From Deltaproteobacteria bacterium (lineage in GTDB: Bacteria > Desulfobacterota > DSM-4660 > Desulfatiglandales > Desulfatiglandaceae): a stretch of 5,923 nt of DNA. Positions 1 to 5,839 of the stretch are shown piece by piece. The stretch spans positions 1-5,923 of the forward strand of contig JAFDJF010000184.1 of the NCBI GenBank assembly GCA_019307645.1, in the 5' to 3' direction. How positions within the stretch are numbered: position 1 is the stretch's first letter; the number at the start of each line of letters is the position of its first letter. A program made the translations under genes and the position numbers. The notes beneath the pieces were generated by a model. That model saw nothing but the letters and a program-made list of their open reading frames with translations. It did no database searches and was not told the origin of the DNA.

Positions 1-114
1 TAAAAAGTCCAATATCTGCGTTACGCTGCATCCTTCGTCACTGCGGCGTAAAGTAACTACGCCTCATTCCTCAGGATTTGCAAGCCTTGATCTTGAACAT
101 TTTACGAAACCGTC
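1..114. repeat. Partial palindromic intergenic repeat (MITE/REP-like), truncated by the window edge
   Basis: This stretch is non-coding and has mirrored ends. Bases 1-16 match the reverse complement of bases 89-104 at 13 of 16 positions. A second perfect 6-bp stem near the middle pairs 45-50 (GGCGTA) with 58-63 (TACGCC) around a 7-base loop. The right terminus continues outward as ACGAAACCGTC to about 114, so the matching left terminus should lie just beyond base 1. The layout, with inverted ends, an inner stem and no reading frame, is that of a small non-autonomous palindromic element. The text resembles a repeat I recall from Desulfobacterales genomes, but I cannot confirm this here. It lies downstream of ribD, where a riboflavin synthase gene is often found, so it may sit between ribD and the next rib gene. 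Confidence 0.6.
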
Positions 115-119
115 AACCT

Positions 120-166
120 TAGGGCTCGCGCAAAAAATGTGAATTTATTTTTTACGCGAGCCCCTA
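120..166 (-). terminator. Strong hairpin overlapping the ribD stop codon
   Basis: Bases 120-138 pair with 147-166 around an 8-base loop (139-146). The lower stem is GC-rich (GGGCTCGCG against CGCGAGCCC). The upper stem is six A-T pairs plus a closing T-A pair. There is one C/A mismatch (131/154) and one bulged C (164). The right arm includes the TAG stop of ribD at 164-166. On the transcribed strand the upper arm supplies a T-run inside the stem, but no T-tract follows the hairpin, so it is not a textbook intrinsic terminator. It could terminate transcription, protect the ribD 3' end, or belong to the adjacent repeat. The structure is clear; the function is inferred. Confidence 0.5.
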
Positions 167-1279
167 GTAATCCGGATATCCTACAACCAGGATATCTTCT
201 CCAAACCGCTTGACCTGAACATTTTTCAGAATCAGGCTCTGATCCATCTTCTTCGGCCCTTTACCCGCCACCATGGGGATACCATCGTCCCCTCCCAGAA
301 TTTTAGGCGCTTCAAAAATGTAATATTTGTCAACAAGCCTTTCCCGAAGTAAAGAGCCCATCACTGACGAGCCCCCCTCCACAAGGATGCTAGTCACTGA
401 TTTCTTTGATAGTATATCCATTAACGCAGGTAAGTCAATCCTGCCGTCTCTGGTGGGACAGGCAAGAGGCAAAACACCCTTGTTGCTGTACCTTTCCATG
501 GCCTCAGGAAGAACATCCGCACCAACAGCAATCAGGGTACTTGCGGAAGAGTCATGGTTAACAATTTTTGCATCCACCGGCGTCTTTAAATGGGTATCCA
601 GCACAATTCGCAAAGGGTCCCTGCCACGGCCATGCTTGATGCGAGTGGTCAACTGAGGGTCATCCGCCAGTACCGTTCCAACACCGACCATCACGGCATC
701 AACCTGATCTCTTAACCTGTGAACAAACTGTCTGGATTTTTCGTTAGTAATCCATTTGGAGTGCCCTGTGGCCGTACCTGTCCATCCGTCCAGGGTTATG
801 GCCGATTTGGCGATAACAAAAGGGCGTCTTGTGAGAACATACTTGAGGAAGGCTTCATTAAGGTAGCGGCATTCCGTTTCTAAAATACCGGTCTTGACTT
901 CAATTCCGTTTTTTTTAAGAAATTCGCACCCCCCACCCAAAACATCGGGATTGGGGTCCTTCATGCCCACGACCACCCTGATTATACCGCTCTTTAAAAC
1001 GGCCTCTGAGCATGGCGGGGTTCTTCCATGGTGGTTGCAGGGTTCCAGTGTGATATAAAAGGTACATCCCGGGGCATTTCCCCCGAGTTTGTTCAAAGCC
1101 TCCACCTCTGCATGGGGTAAGCCCGCCTTCTTATGGTAGCCTCTCGCAATGATTTGACCGTTTTTAACAACCACTGCACCCACAGCAGGATTTGGTGAAG
1201 TTCGGCCCAACCCCTTCCGGGCCTCGCGCAAGGCCTCCCTCATAAACCGGGAATCTGTTTTATCCAAATTTTCACTCAT
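164..1279 (-). CDS. ribD: RibD: bifunctional diaminohydroxyphosphoribosylaminopyrimidine deaminase / 5-amino-6-(5-phosphoribosylamino)uracil reductase
   Basis: This cytoplasmic enzyme catalyses the second and third steps of riboflavin synthesis: deamination of the pyrimidine made from GTP, then NADPH-dependent reduction of its ribosyl side chain. The 371-residue product has the full two-domain length. The N-terminal deaminase domain (about 10-145) carries the zinc site and catalytic Glu as H56-A-E58 and C81...C90 (PCNHHGRTPPC). The reductase domain (about 152-371) shows TLDG (162-165), VGVGTVLADDPQLTTR (198-213) and VEGGSSVMGSLL (300-311). The ATG at 1279 is fixed by an in-frame TGA nine bases upstream. 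Its Shine-Dalgarno sequence is weak, and M13 is a possible internal start that would still keep the domain. It is the last gene seen, 107 bp after nrdR, with a T-tailed hairpin in the gap and no recognisable FMN riboswitch. The family assignment is very secure. Confidence 0.97.
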   Translation of the reverse strand: MSENLDKTDSRFMREALREARKGLGRTSPNPAVGAVVVKNGQIIARGYHKKAGLPHAEVEALNKLGGNAPGCTFYITLEPCNHHGRTPPCSEAVLKSGIIRVVVGMKDPNPDVLGGGCEFLKKNGIEVKTGILETECRYLNEAFLKYVLTRRPFVIAKSAITLDGWTGTATGHSKWITNEKSRQFVHRLRDQVDAVMVGVGTVLADDPQLTTRIKHGRGRDPLRIVLDTHLKTPVDAKIVNHDSSASTLIAVGADVLPEAMERYSNKGVLPLACPTRDGRIDLPALMDILSKKSVTSILVEGGSSVMGSLLRERLVDKYYIFEAPKILGGDDGIPMVAGKGPKKMDQSLILKNVQVKRFGEDILVVGYPDY

Positions 1280-1300
1280 CCGTGGTCACATTACAAAATC

Positions 1301-1348
1301 AAAAAGTCGAAGGGACGAAGAGTTAGGGCCACTCTTTGACTCTTCGAC
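1301..1348 (-). terminator. Hairpin with T-tract between nrdR and ribD (terminator or attenuator candidate)
   Basis: Bases 1306-1323 and 1331-1348 form an 18-bp imperfect inverted repeat (15 of 18 paired) around a 7-base loop. On the minus strand the stem is followed directly by TTTTT (1301-1305) and then GATTTT. A rho-independent terminator would look like this, ending transcription after nrdR and 22 bp before the ribD ATG. The stem is moderately GC-rich with three mismatches, so partial read-through is plausible. The word GTCGAAGAG on the minus strand occurs in the stem (1340-1348) and again at 1367-1375, so this may be a small local repeat rather than a dedicated terminator. Confidence 0.5.
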
Positions 1349-1386
1349 CTTTAGGGTTCGCTTAGCCTCTTCGACGCTTCGGTTGT

Positions 1387-1860
1387 CTATGGGTTACCGA
1401 TTTCTTTTTTGGCCTTGAGGATCTCCTCCAGTTCCGCCATAAATTGGCCTATGTCTTTAAATTGTCTGTAAACAGATGCAAAGCGCACGTAGGCAATTTC
1501 GTCCCACTCTTTAAGCTCATTGATGACCCTTTCACCGATCTCTGTGCTGTCGGTCTCTTTTTTCCCCAGTTCCTGGAAATAGACCTCCAGAGAGTCAACA
1601 AATTCCTCGATTTTGGCCATACTGATCGGCCGCTTTCGGCAGGCCAGTCGGATTCCGCCGATTATTTTCTCACGATTGAAAGGTTCTCGTCTGCCGTCTT
1701 TTTTGACGACCATAGGAAGGACATCTTCCAGTTTTTCATACGTGGTGAACCGTCTGCCACATTCCACGCATTCCCGACGCCTTCTTATCATCCTGCCATC
1801 TTTGCTGAGTCGGGAGTCAATCACCTTGTTGTCTATTTTTGTACAGTATGGGCATTTCAT
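1387..1860 (-). CDS. nrdR: NrdR: ATP/dATP-sensing transcriptional repressor of ribonucleotide reductase genes
   Basis: NrdR is a small cytoplasmic repressor that binds paired NrdR boxes upstream of nrd operons. ATP or dATP bound to its ATP-cone changes its oligomeric state and DNA binding. The 157-residue product matches the usual length of about 150-160. The N-terminal zinc ribbon has C3-P-Y-C6 and C31-V-E-C34, followed by GRRFTTYE. The ATP-cone domain spans about 47-137 and begins with [19 protein letters not shown], including the conserved KDGRREPF stretch. The ATG at 1860 overlaps the TGA of the upstream deaminase gene (ATGA), which implies translational coupling. A purine-rich GAGGAGGAGAGG at 1869-1880 serves as ribosome-binding site, about 8 bases from the ATG. 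Its presence next to glyA and dCMP deaminase fits a dNTP-supply module. I see no NrdR box in the gaps of this window, so its targets are probably elsewhere. Confidence 0.97.
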   Translation of the reverse strand: MKCPYCTKIDNKVIDSRLSKDGRMIRRRRECVECGRRFTTYEKLEDVLPMVVKKDGRREPFNREKIIGGIRLACRKRPISMAKIEEFVDSLEVYFQELGKKETDSTEIGERVINELKEWDEIAYVRFASVYRQFKDIGQFMAELEEILKAKKEIGNP

Positions 1861-2303
1861 GGGACAAACCTCTCCTCCTCGATACCTGCTTCAGTTAACA
1901 TCTGTTCAGCTAAAGCATCATTATAACCCTCTTCATAAATGATTTTTCTGATTCCTGCGTTGATGATCATTTTCGAGCATATCACACAGGGCTTGTTCGT
2001 ACAGTAAAGGGTTGCGCCCAAAATAGAAATTCCATGATAGGCTGCCTGGATAATCGCATTCTGTTCCGCATGAAGACCCCGGCAGAGTTCATGTCTCTCT
2101 CCGGAGGGGACAGCGCTCTCCTGTCTCAAACATCCAACCTCGTCACAATGTCTGAGGCGTGCAGGTGCTCCGTTATAGCCTGTAGACAGGATCCTTTTAT
2201 CCCTCACCAGGATAGCCCCCACCTCGCGCCGAAGGCAAGTGGATCTTTTGGCCACCGCCCTGGTAATTGACATAAAATACTCGGACCACGAAGGTCTGGA
2301 CAA
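1857..2303 (-). CDS. dCMP deaminase (ComEB-type cytidine/deoxycytidylate deaminase family)
   Basis: This zinc-dependent deaminase probably converts dCMP to dUMP, the substrate of thymidylate synthase. The 148-residue product has the catalytic H78-A-E80 motif and the zinc-binding P105-C-V-I-C109 motif. The N-terminal region has the family's W-x-x-Y-F-M and RSTC-x-R-x-x-VGAI pattern, and GYNGAP (42-47) is also typical. Extra Cys/His residues at 53-74 (HC, GC, ELC) lie in the insertion that distinguishes dCMP deaminases from simple cytidine deaminases. The start is TTG, directly abutting the glyA TAG. AAGGAG at 2310-2315 sits six bases upstream, and the W-S-E-Y-F motif requires this start rather than the ATG at codon 11. 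The 3' end overlaps nrdR by four bases. Function rests on family motifs; a relaxed or allosteric (dCTP/dTTP) specificity cannot be judged here. Confidence 0.93.
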   Translation of the reverse strand: MSRPSWSEYFMSITRAVAKRSTCLRREVGAILVRDKRILSTGYNGAPARLRHCDEVGCLRQESAVPSGERHELCRGLHAEQNAIIQAAYHGISILGATLYCTNKPCVICSKMIINAGIRKIIYEEGYNDALAEQMLTEAGIEEERFVP

Positions 2304-3563
2304 CTAAGACTCCTTGTCAAGGTTCTGGTAGATTGGAAAACCGCTGCAAAGTTCAGAAACGGTCGCCTGGACCTCCCTTAATGACCTTTCAGACTTAGGG
2401 TTTTCTAACGTCTTTTTGATCAATCCCGCAATTATTTTCATTTCGCTCTTCTGCATCCCTCTTGTGGTCAGTGCAGGAGTCCCCAGTCTAAGCCCGCTGG
2501 TCACCTTTGGTCCCCTCTTGTCAAAGGGTATGGTATTTTTGTTCGCGACAATACCCGCTTTGACCAGGGCTGTTTCAGCGTCCCGACCGGTAATTCCTCG
2601 TTCTGTTAAATCTATTAAGATGAGGTGGTTATCCGTCCCTCCGGTTACCAGATCAAAACCCAGATTCACGAGTTCTTCTGCCAGAATTTTTGCGTTAGCG
2701 ACCACCTGTTTCTGATAAACGGCAAATTCCGGCTTCAAAGCCTCTCCAAAGGCGACGGCTTTGGCTGCGATGATATGCATCAGCGGCCCACCCTGAATTC
2801 CGGGAAACACTGCCCTGTCCAGCTTTTCAGCGTATTTTTTTTCAGACAGTATCAGACCACCCCTGGGACCCCTTAAGGTCTTATGGGTGGTCGTAGTGAC
2901 GAAGTCGGCAACCCCAACAGGGGAAGGATGAATGCCCACAGCCACCAGACCGGCGATATGGGCCATGTCAGCCATCATATATGCACCATTTTCATGGGCG
3001 ATTTCCCTGAACAATTGAAAATCGATGATTCTTGGATAGGCGCTGGCACCGGAAACAATCACCTTGGGTTTATACTTCTTTGCCAGATCCCGCATCTGGT
3101 CATAGTCGATACGTTGCGTTTTCGGATCCAGTCCGTATGAGACAGACTTAAACATTGTGCCTGAAAAACTCACTGAACTGCCGTGGGTAAGATGCCCTCC
3201 ATGGGATAAATCCATGCCCAAGATCACGTCCCCTGGCTTGAAAAAAGACAGGTAAACAGCCATGTTTGCCTGAGAGCCACAGTGGGGTTGGACATTTGCG
3301 TGCTCCGCCCCAAACAGCTTCTTGGCCCGTTCAATCGCCAGTCTTTCAACCACATCGACATACTCACATCCGCCGTAATACCTGGCGCCGGGATAACCTT
3401 CGGCATATTTGTTGGTCATCACGTTTGCCTGGGCATCGATTACCGCGGGGCTGGCGTAGTTCTCCGAGGCAATCATCAGGAGATTATGCTTCTCCCGCTC
3501 AATTTCTGACTGAATCGCCCCGTAGACCTCAGGGTCTAACTCTTTTAGTGTTGTTTCCTCCAA
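2304..3563 (-). CDS. glyA: GlyA: serine hydroxymethyltransferase
   Basis: This cytoplasmic PLP enzyme interconverts serine plus THF with glycine plus 5,10-methylene-THF, the main one-carbon source for thymidylate and purine synthesis. The 419-residue product is close to the E. coli length of 417 and collinear throughout. Visible landmarks are IASENY (31-36), the catalytic Glu in NKYAEGYPG (E55), [10 protein letters not shown] (61-70), the PLP-ring Asp D199 with H202 in [10 protein letters not shown], the Schiff-base lysine K228 in [14 protein letters not shown], and R359 in [10 protein letters not shown] for substrate carboxylate binding. The start is TTG at 3563: an in-frame TAG lies six bases upstream, and the first downstream Met (M30) would delete conserved sequence. 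AAGGGA at 3570-3575 is the likely ribosome-binding site. It follows rpiB by 45 bp and runs without a gap into the dCMP deaminase gene, coupling methylene-THF and dUMP supply. Confidence 0.98.
   Translation of the reverse strand: MEETTLKELDPEVYGAIQSEIEREKHNLLMIASENYASPAVIDAQANVMTNKYAEGYPGARYYGGCEYVDVVERLAIERAKKLFGAEHANVQPHCGSQANMAVYLSFFKPGDVILGMDLSHGGHLTHGSSVSFSGTMFKSVSYGLDPKTQRIDYDQMRDLAKKYKPKVIVSGASAYPRIIDFQLFREIAHENGAYMMADMAHIAGLVAVGIHPSPVGVADFVTTTTHKTLRGPRGGLILSEKKYAEKLDRAVFPGIQGGPLMHIIAAKAVAFGEALKPEFAVYQKQVVANAKILAEELVNLGFDLVTGGTDNHLILIDLTERGITGRDAETALVKAGIVANKNTIPFDKRGPKVTSGLRLGTPALTTRGMQKSEMKIIAGLIKKTLENPKSERSLREVQATVSELCSGFPIYQNLDKES
2310..2315 (-). promoter_or_regulatory. Ribosome-binding site supporting the TTG start of the dCMP deaminase gene
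   Basis: AAGGAG lies within the last codons of glyA, six bases from the TTG at 2301-2303. It supports a non-ATG start directly after the glyA stop codon and suggests that terminating ribosomes re-initiate there. Confidence 0.75.
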
Positions 3564-3569
3564 ACTCTA

Positions 3570-3575
3570 TCCCTT
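3570..3575 (-). promoter_or_regulatory. Ribosome-binding site supporting the TTG start of glyA
   Basis: AAGGGA stands six bases upstream of TTG 3561-3563. An in-frame TAG between the two excludes any longer reading frame, so this site and the protein alignment together fix the TTG start. Confidence 0.7.
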
Positions 3576-3608
3576 AACCAGTATCAGTATAGTAGAAGTT
3601 TTGAAACG

Positions 3609-4040
3609 TCATGAATCGATTTGATCCCGTCTCAACTTATGGCGGCCACCCTCGAATGGCGTTTCCATAAAAACATCAACCATTTCAAGTGCGAGTCCCC
3701 ACCCAATCACCCGTTCTCCCATGACCAGGATATTGGCATCATTATGCATTCGAGCCATTCGGGCCAAATAAAGGTTGTGGCAAAGGGCCGCGCGCACTCC
3801 TTTATGGCGATTGGCTACCATGCTCATTCCCAGGCCTGATCCACAAATCAAAATTCCACGGCTGTATTCTCCCTCAGCCACGGCACGGGCAAGTTTATGT
3901 GCCACTTCCGGATAATTGGATGAGTCTTTGTTGAATACCCCAATATCTTGAACGCTAAAGCCGTCCAGACTTTCCAAATGTGATTTGCATCTCTCCTTCA
4001 GGTCAAATCCGGCATGATCCGAACCTATTATAACCTCCAT
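3609..4040 (-). CDS. rpiB: RpiB: ribose-5-phosphate isomerase B
   Basis: RpiB interconverts ribose-5-phosphate and ribulose-5-phosphate in the non-oxidative pentose phosphate pathway in the cytoplasm. The 143-residue product has normal family length. It shows the N-terminal IGSDHAGFDLK (5-15; D8, H9), the phosphate-binding loop with the catalytic-base cysteine CGSGLGMSMVANR (C66), and HNDANILVMG with H99. I chose ATG 4040 over the ATG at 4067. The 4040 protein begins MEVIIGSDHAG as RpiB proteins do, and GGGGAG lies seven bases upstream. The longer frame would add nine unconserved residues encoded by that Shine-Dalgarno region and the adjacent repeat. The gene lies 45 bp before glyA and 405 bp after fabF, a gap filled with palindromic repeats. 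A LacAB-type galactose-6-phosphate isomerase is the main alternative, but the H99-N-D-A-N motif and housekeeping context favour RpiB. Confidence 0.95.
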   Translation of the reverse strand: MEVIIGSDHAGFDLKERCKSHLESLDGFSVQDIGVFNKDSSNYPEVAHKLARAVAEGEYSRGILICGSGLGMSMVANRHKGVRAALCHNLYLARMARMHNDANILVMGERVIGWGLALEMVDVFMETPFEGGRHKLRRDQIDS

Positions 4041-4047
4041 ACAAATT

Positions 4048-4053
4048 CTCCCC
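4048..4053 (-). promoter_or_regulatory. Ribosome-binding site that sets the rpiB start
   Basis: GGGGAG lies seven bases before ATG 4038-4040. Translation from the alternative ATG at 4065-4067 would run through this site and has no comparable purine-rich sequence of its own, so the downstream ATG is preferred. The site begins one base outside the edge of the 4055-4249 repeat. Confidence 0.75.
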
Positions 4054-4054
4054 A

Positions 4055-4249
4055 GAGCCATTTTCAAAACATCCCATTTTGGCCAATCTCAGCGTTGGGC
4101 TCAAATTTTAATCCTCAAAATACTTCATGTATTCACCCCAAGGGCACTTACTTCGTGGCGCCTGCGGTTAAAATTTTCGCCCACCCCCGCTCATAGTCCG
4201 GGATCTTCGACTTGACCTTGACCAAACTGAAACGTTTTGAAACAGGCTC
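4055..4249. repeat. 195-bp palindromic MITE-like element upstream of rpiB
   Basis: The element is non-coding and bounded by GAGCC/GGCTC ends. The outer arms 4055-4090 and 4214-4249 are inverted copies matching at 26 of 36 positions. A nested inverted repeat pairs 4097-4113 with 4166-4182 at 14 of 17 positions, with AAATTTTAA at its core. A small hairpin (AATAC, loop 4124-4128, GTATT) lies nearer the centre. Such nested symmetry would fold into a branched structure as RNA or a cruciform as DNA. No transposase is encoded, no target-site duplication is obvious, and the only long frame through it runs across both neighbouring repeats. It resembles intergenic repeats I recall from Desulfobacterales, which is unverified here. 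It ends one base before the rpiB ribosome-binding site. Confidence 0.7.
4076..4104 (-). promoter_or_regulatory. Weak sigma70-like promoter candidate within the repeat, facing rpiB
   Basis: On the minus strand TTGAGC (4099-4104) and CAAAAT (4076-4081) are separated by exactly 17 bases. Each matches its consensus hexamer (TTGACA, TATAAT) at four of six positions. A start near 4069 would leave a leader of about 30 bases before the rpiB ATG. Matches of this quality arise by chance in AT-rich sequence, so this is only a candidate. Confidence 0.2.
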
Positions 4250-4252
4250 CCC

Positions 4253-4397
4253 AGGAGGCTGTCCGAGAATAGCAATTTTTTCCAAAATCGAGGAATGCCC
4301 GAAAAAATTACCACAGGCATATAGTTTATATTCCGAGGATAATTTTTTCGGGCATGACGAAGAGTTTGGGGAAAAGGGCATTCTCAGACAGCCTCCT
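4253..4397. repeat. 145-bp palindromic MITE-like element between fabF and rpiB
   Basis: The terminal arms 4253-4270 and 4380-4397 are inverted copies matching at 17 of 18 positions (AGGAGGCTGTC...). Inner arms 4295-4310 and 4340-4355 match perfectly over 16 bases (ATGCCCGAAAAAATTA). The 24-base segments between them are equal in length on both sides but poorly matched. The centre, 4311-4339, is unpaired. Because it is nearly its own reverse complement, both strands translate to almost the same meaningless peptide (GGC...CPKKL...LY...NFFGH...QPP). This is the architecture of a non-autonomous hairpin element. No clear target-site duplication is visible. It lies 49 bp after the fabF stop codon and could act as the fabF transcript 3' end. 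Bases 4398-4445 show nothing recognisable. Confidence 0.8.
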
Positions 4398-4445
4398 AGG
4401 CAATAGACCGCCAGTATTGATTTTCTCCAGGCAGAAAGCGCAAAA

Positions 4446-5690
4446 TCAGGGCTCATATGCCTTAAAAATCAGGCAGGCATTTGTTCCGCCAAAACCAAAT
4501 GAACTTGACAATGCGGTTCTCACCTTTGCCTGTCTGGCCTCATTTGGAACATAATCCAGATCACAATCAGGATCAGGGGTTTCGTAGTTTATCGTGGGAG
4601 GAATAACGCCTTGTTTGATGGTGAGTACGGAAAAAATGGCCTCAACTCCTCCAGTAGCTCCAAGAAGATGACCCGTCATTGATTTCGTGGAGCTTATTGC
4701 AAGCTTGTGGGCATGCTTTCCAAACACAGCCTTGATGGCCTTATTTTCTGCGAGGTCGTTTAGTTTTGTAGACGTGCCGTGGGCATTAATGTAATCCAGC
4801 TCTTCAGGTCTTAACCCGCCATAATCAAGAGCCATTTGCATACAGCCCACTGCGCCGACGCCCTCAGGGTCCGGAGCAGATACATGATAGGCATCACCTG
4901 TCAGTCCATATCCCACGACTTCGGCATAAATATCGGCACCCCTATCAACAGCATGTTCCATCTCTTCAAGAATCAATATGCCCGCGCCTTCACCCATAAT
5001 AAACCCATCACGGTCAAGGTCAAATGGCCTTGAAGCTTTCTCAGGTTCGTCATTTTTGCTGGTTGAAAGGGCGCGCATGGAGCAAAAACCGCCAAATGCC
5101 AGCGGTGTAATGGTTGCCTCAGCACCACCCGTAATGATGGCGTCAGAAATGCCTTCCCGGATCATCCTGAAGGCCTCTCCAACAGCATGAGTACCAGCTG
5201 CACAAGCGGTCACGGTCGACAGATTGGGACCCCTTGCGCCATATTCAATGGCAATCTGGCCGGGCACCATGTTTACGATAATACCGGGAATAAAAAAAGG
5301 ACTGATTTTGCGAGGGCCTTTTTCCATGAGGACCCCATGAAAATGTTCCAGCATGGTTAACCCCCCCAGGCCGGTACCAGTTACGCAACCGACCCGATGG
5401 GCATTATTTTCGCCAATCTTCAGACCGGAATCCTCCATGGCCATTCTGGCGGCAGCAATACCATAATGGATGAACTCATCGAACCGCCGTATCTGCTGCT
5501 TTTCTAAAAAGTCTCCCGGCTCGAAATCTGTTACCTCTCCAGCTATCTTTGATGGAAAATCAGCAACATCAAATTTTGTAACTGGACCAATCCCTGATTT
5601 CCCAGAACAAACTGCCTCCCAGTTGTTCTCAACACCCGTGCCCAGTGGAGTGACCATTCCCAGACCTGTAACCACAACCCTTCTGGTCAT
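4446..5690 (-). CDS. fabF: FabF: beta-ketoacyl-[acyl-carrier-protein] synthase II
   Basis: FabF condenses acyl groups with malonyl-ACP in the elongation step of type II fatty acid synthesis in the cytoplasm. The 414-residue product matches the usual 410-415. The N-terminus [15 protein letters not shown] is typical. The nucleophile is C163 in [16 protein letters not shown], and the two catalytic histidines are H304 in NAHGTST and H341 in [12 protein letters not shown], with K336 alongside. FGFGGTNA (398-405) closes the active site near the C-terminus. The Cys-His-His triad and overall sequence favour FabF over FabB, with FabF also expected after acpP. The ATG at 5690 has AAGGAG seven bases upstream (5698-5703). 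The gene is separated from acpP by a 149-bp gap containing a large hairpin. No canonical terminator follows it, but a palindromic repeat begins 49 bp downstream. Confidence 0.97.
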   Translation of the reverse strand: MTRRVVVTGLGMVTPLGTGVENNWEAVCSGKSGIGPVTKFDVADFPSKIAGEVTDFEPGDFLEKQQIRRFDEFIHYGIAAARMAMEDSGLKIGENNAHRVGCVTGTGLGGLTMLEHFHGVLMEKGPRKISPFFIPGIIVNMVPGQIAIEYGARGPNLSTVTACAAGTHAVGEAFRMIREGISDAIITGGAEATITPLAFGGFCSMRALSTSKNDEPEKASRPFDLDRDGFIMGEGAGILILEEMEHAVDRGADIYAEVVGYGLTGDAYHVSAPDPEGVGAVGCMQMALDYGGLRPEELDYINAHGTSTKLNDLAENKAIKAVFGKHAHKLAISSTKSMTGHLLGATGGVEAIFSVLTIKQGVIPPTINYETPDPDCDLDYVPNEARQAKVRTALSSSFGFGGTNACLIFKAYEP

Positions 5691-5767
5691 GTTACTGCTC
5701 CTTATTAATCGTAATTTTTTAAACTTGGTCCCGCCCTGTTATGAAATCAAACATTTTAGCGCAACGT

Positions 5768-5823
5768 CAGGGACTCCTGCTTGTCCGTCTCCCAGAATTC
5801 CGGAGCGACCCGCAGGCTCCCTG
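5768..5823 (-). other. Large imperfect hairpin in the acpP-fabF intercistronic gap
   Basis: The outer arms 5768-5780 (CAGGGACTCCTGC) and 5812-5823 (GCAGGCTCCCTG) pair almost completely. An inner stem pairs 5787-5792 (GTCTCC) with 5802-5809 (GGAGCGAC) with one bulge, and a GAATTC palindrome lies at the tip. On the transcribed strand no T-tract follows, so it is unlikely to be a full terminator. A plausible role is to stabilise or process the acpP end of a shared transcript, since ACP is usually needed in much greater amount than FabF. The pairing is visible; the role is inference. Confidence 0.5.
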
Positions 5824-5839
5824 TCTCAAAGAAGCGATA

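Noticed and set aside
327..656. Plus-strand open frames such as this one opposite ribD, and others opposite nrdR, glyA and fabF
   Set aside because: They are antisense to strongly conserved genes, show no recognisable domains, and have no convincing ribosome-binding sites.
1280..1386. FMN riboswitch before ribD
   Set aside because: The gap is 107 bp, shorter than a usual RFN element with its expression platform, and shows none of the conserved RFN segments I know. Only the T-tailed hairpin is evident.
3564..3608. Promoter or glycine riboswitch before glyA
   Set aside because: The gap is only 45 bp. A TATACT hexamer is present but no credible -35 lies 16-18 bases upstream, so co-transcription with rpiB is simpler.
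4041..4067. Longer rpiB start at ATG 4067, adding nine residues
   Set aside because: The extra residues are not family-like, the frame runs through the good GGGGAG site serving ATG 4040, and it begins inside the repeat element.
4148..4456. A 102-codon minus-strand open frame starting inside the end of fabF
   Set aside because: It spans both palindromic repeats and has no family resemblance. Its middle reads nearly the same peptide on the opposite strand, as expected for a palindrome rather than a gene.
5704..5767. Possible fabF promoter upstream of its ribosome-binding site
   Set aside because: TTGCGC and CATAAC hexamers can be found, but with 15-base spacing and poor matches, no better than chance.
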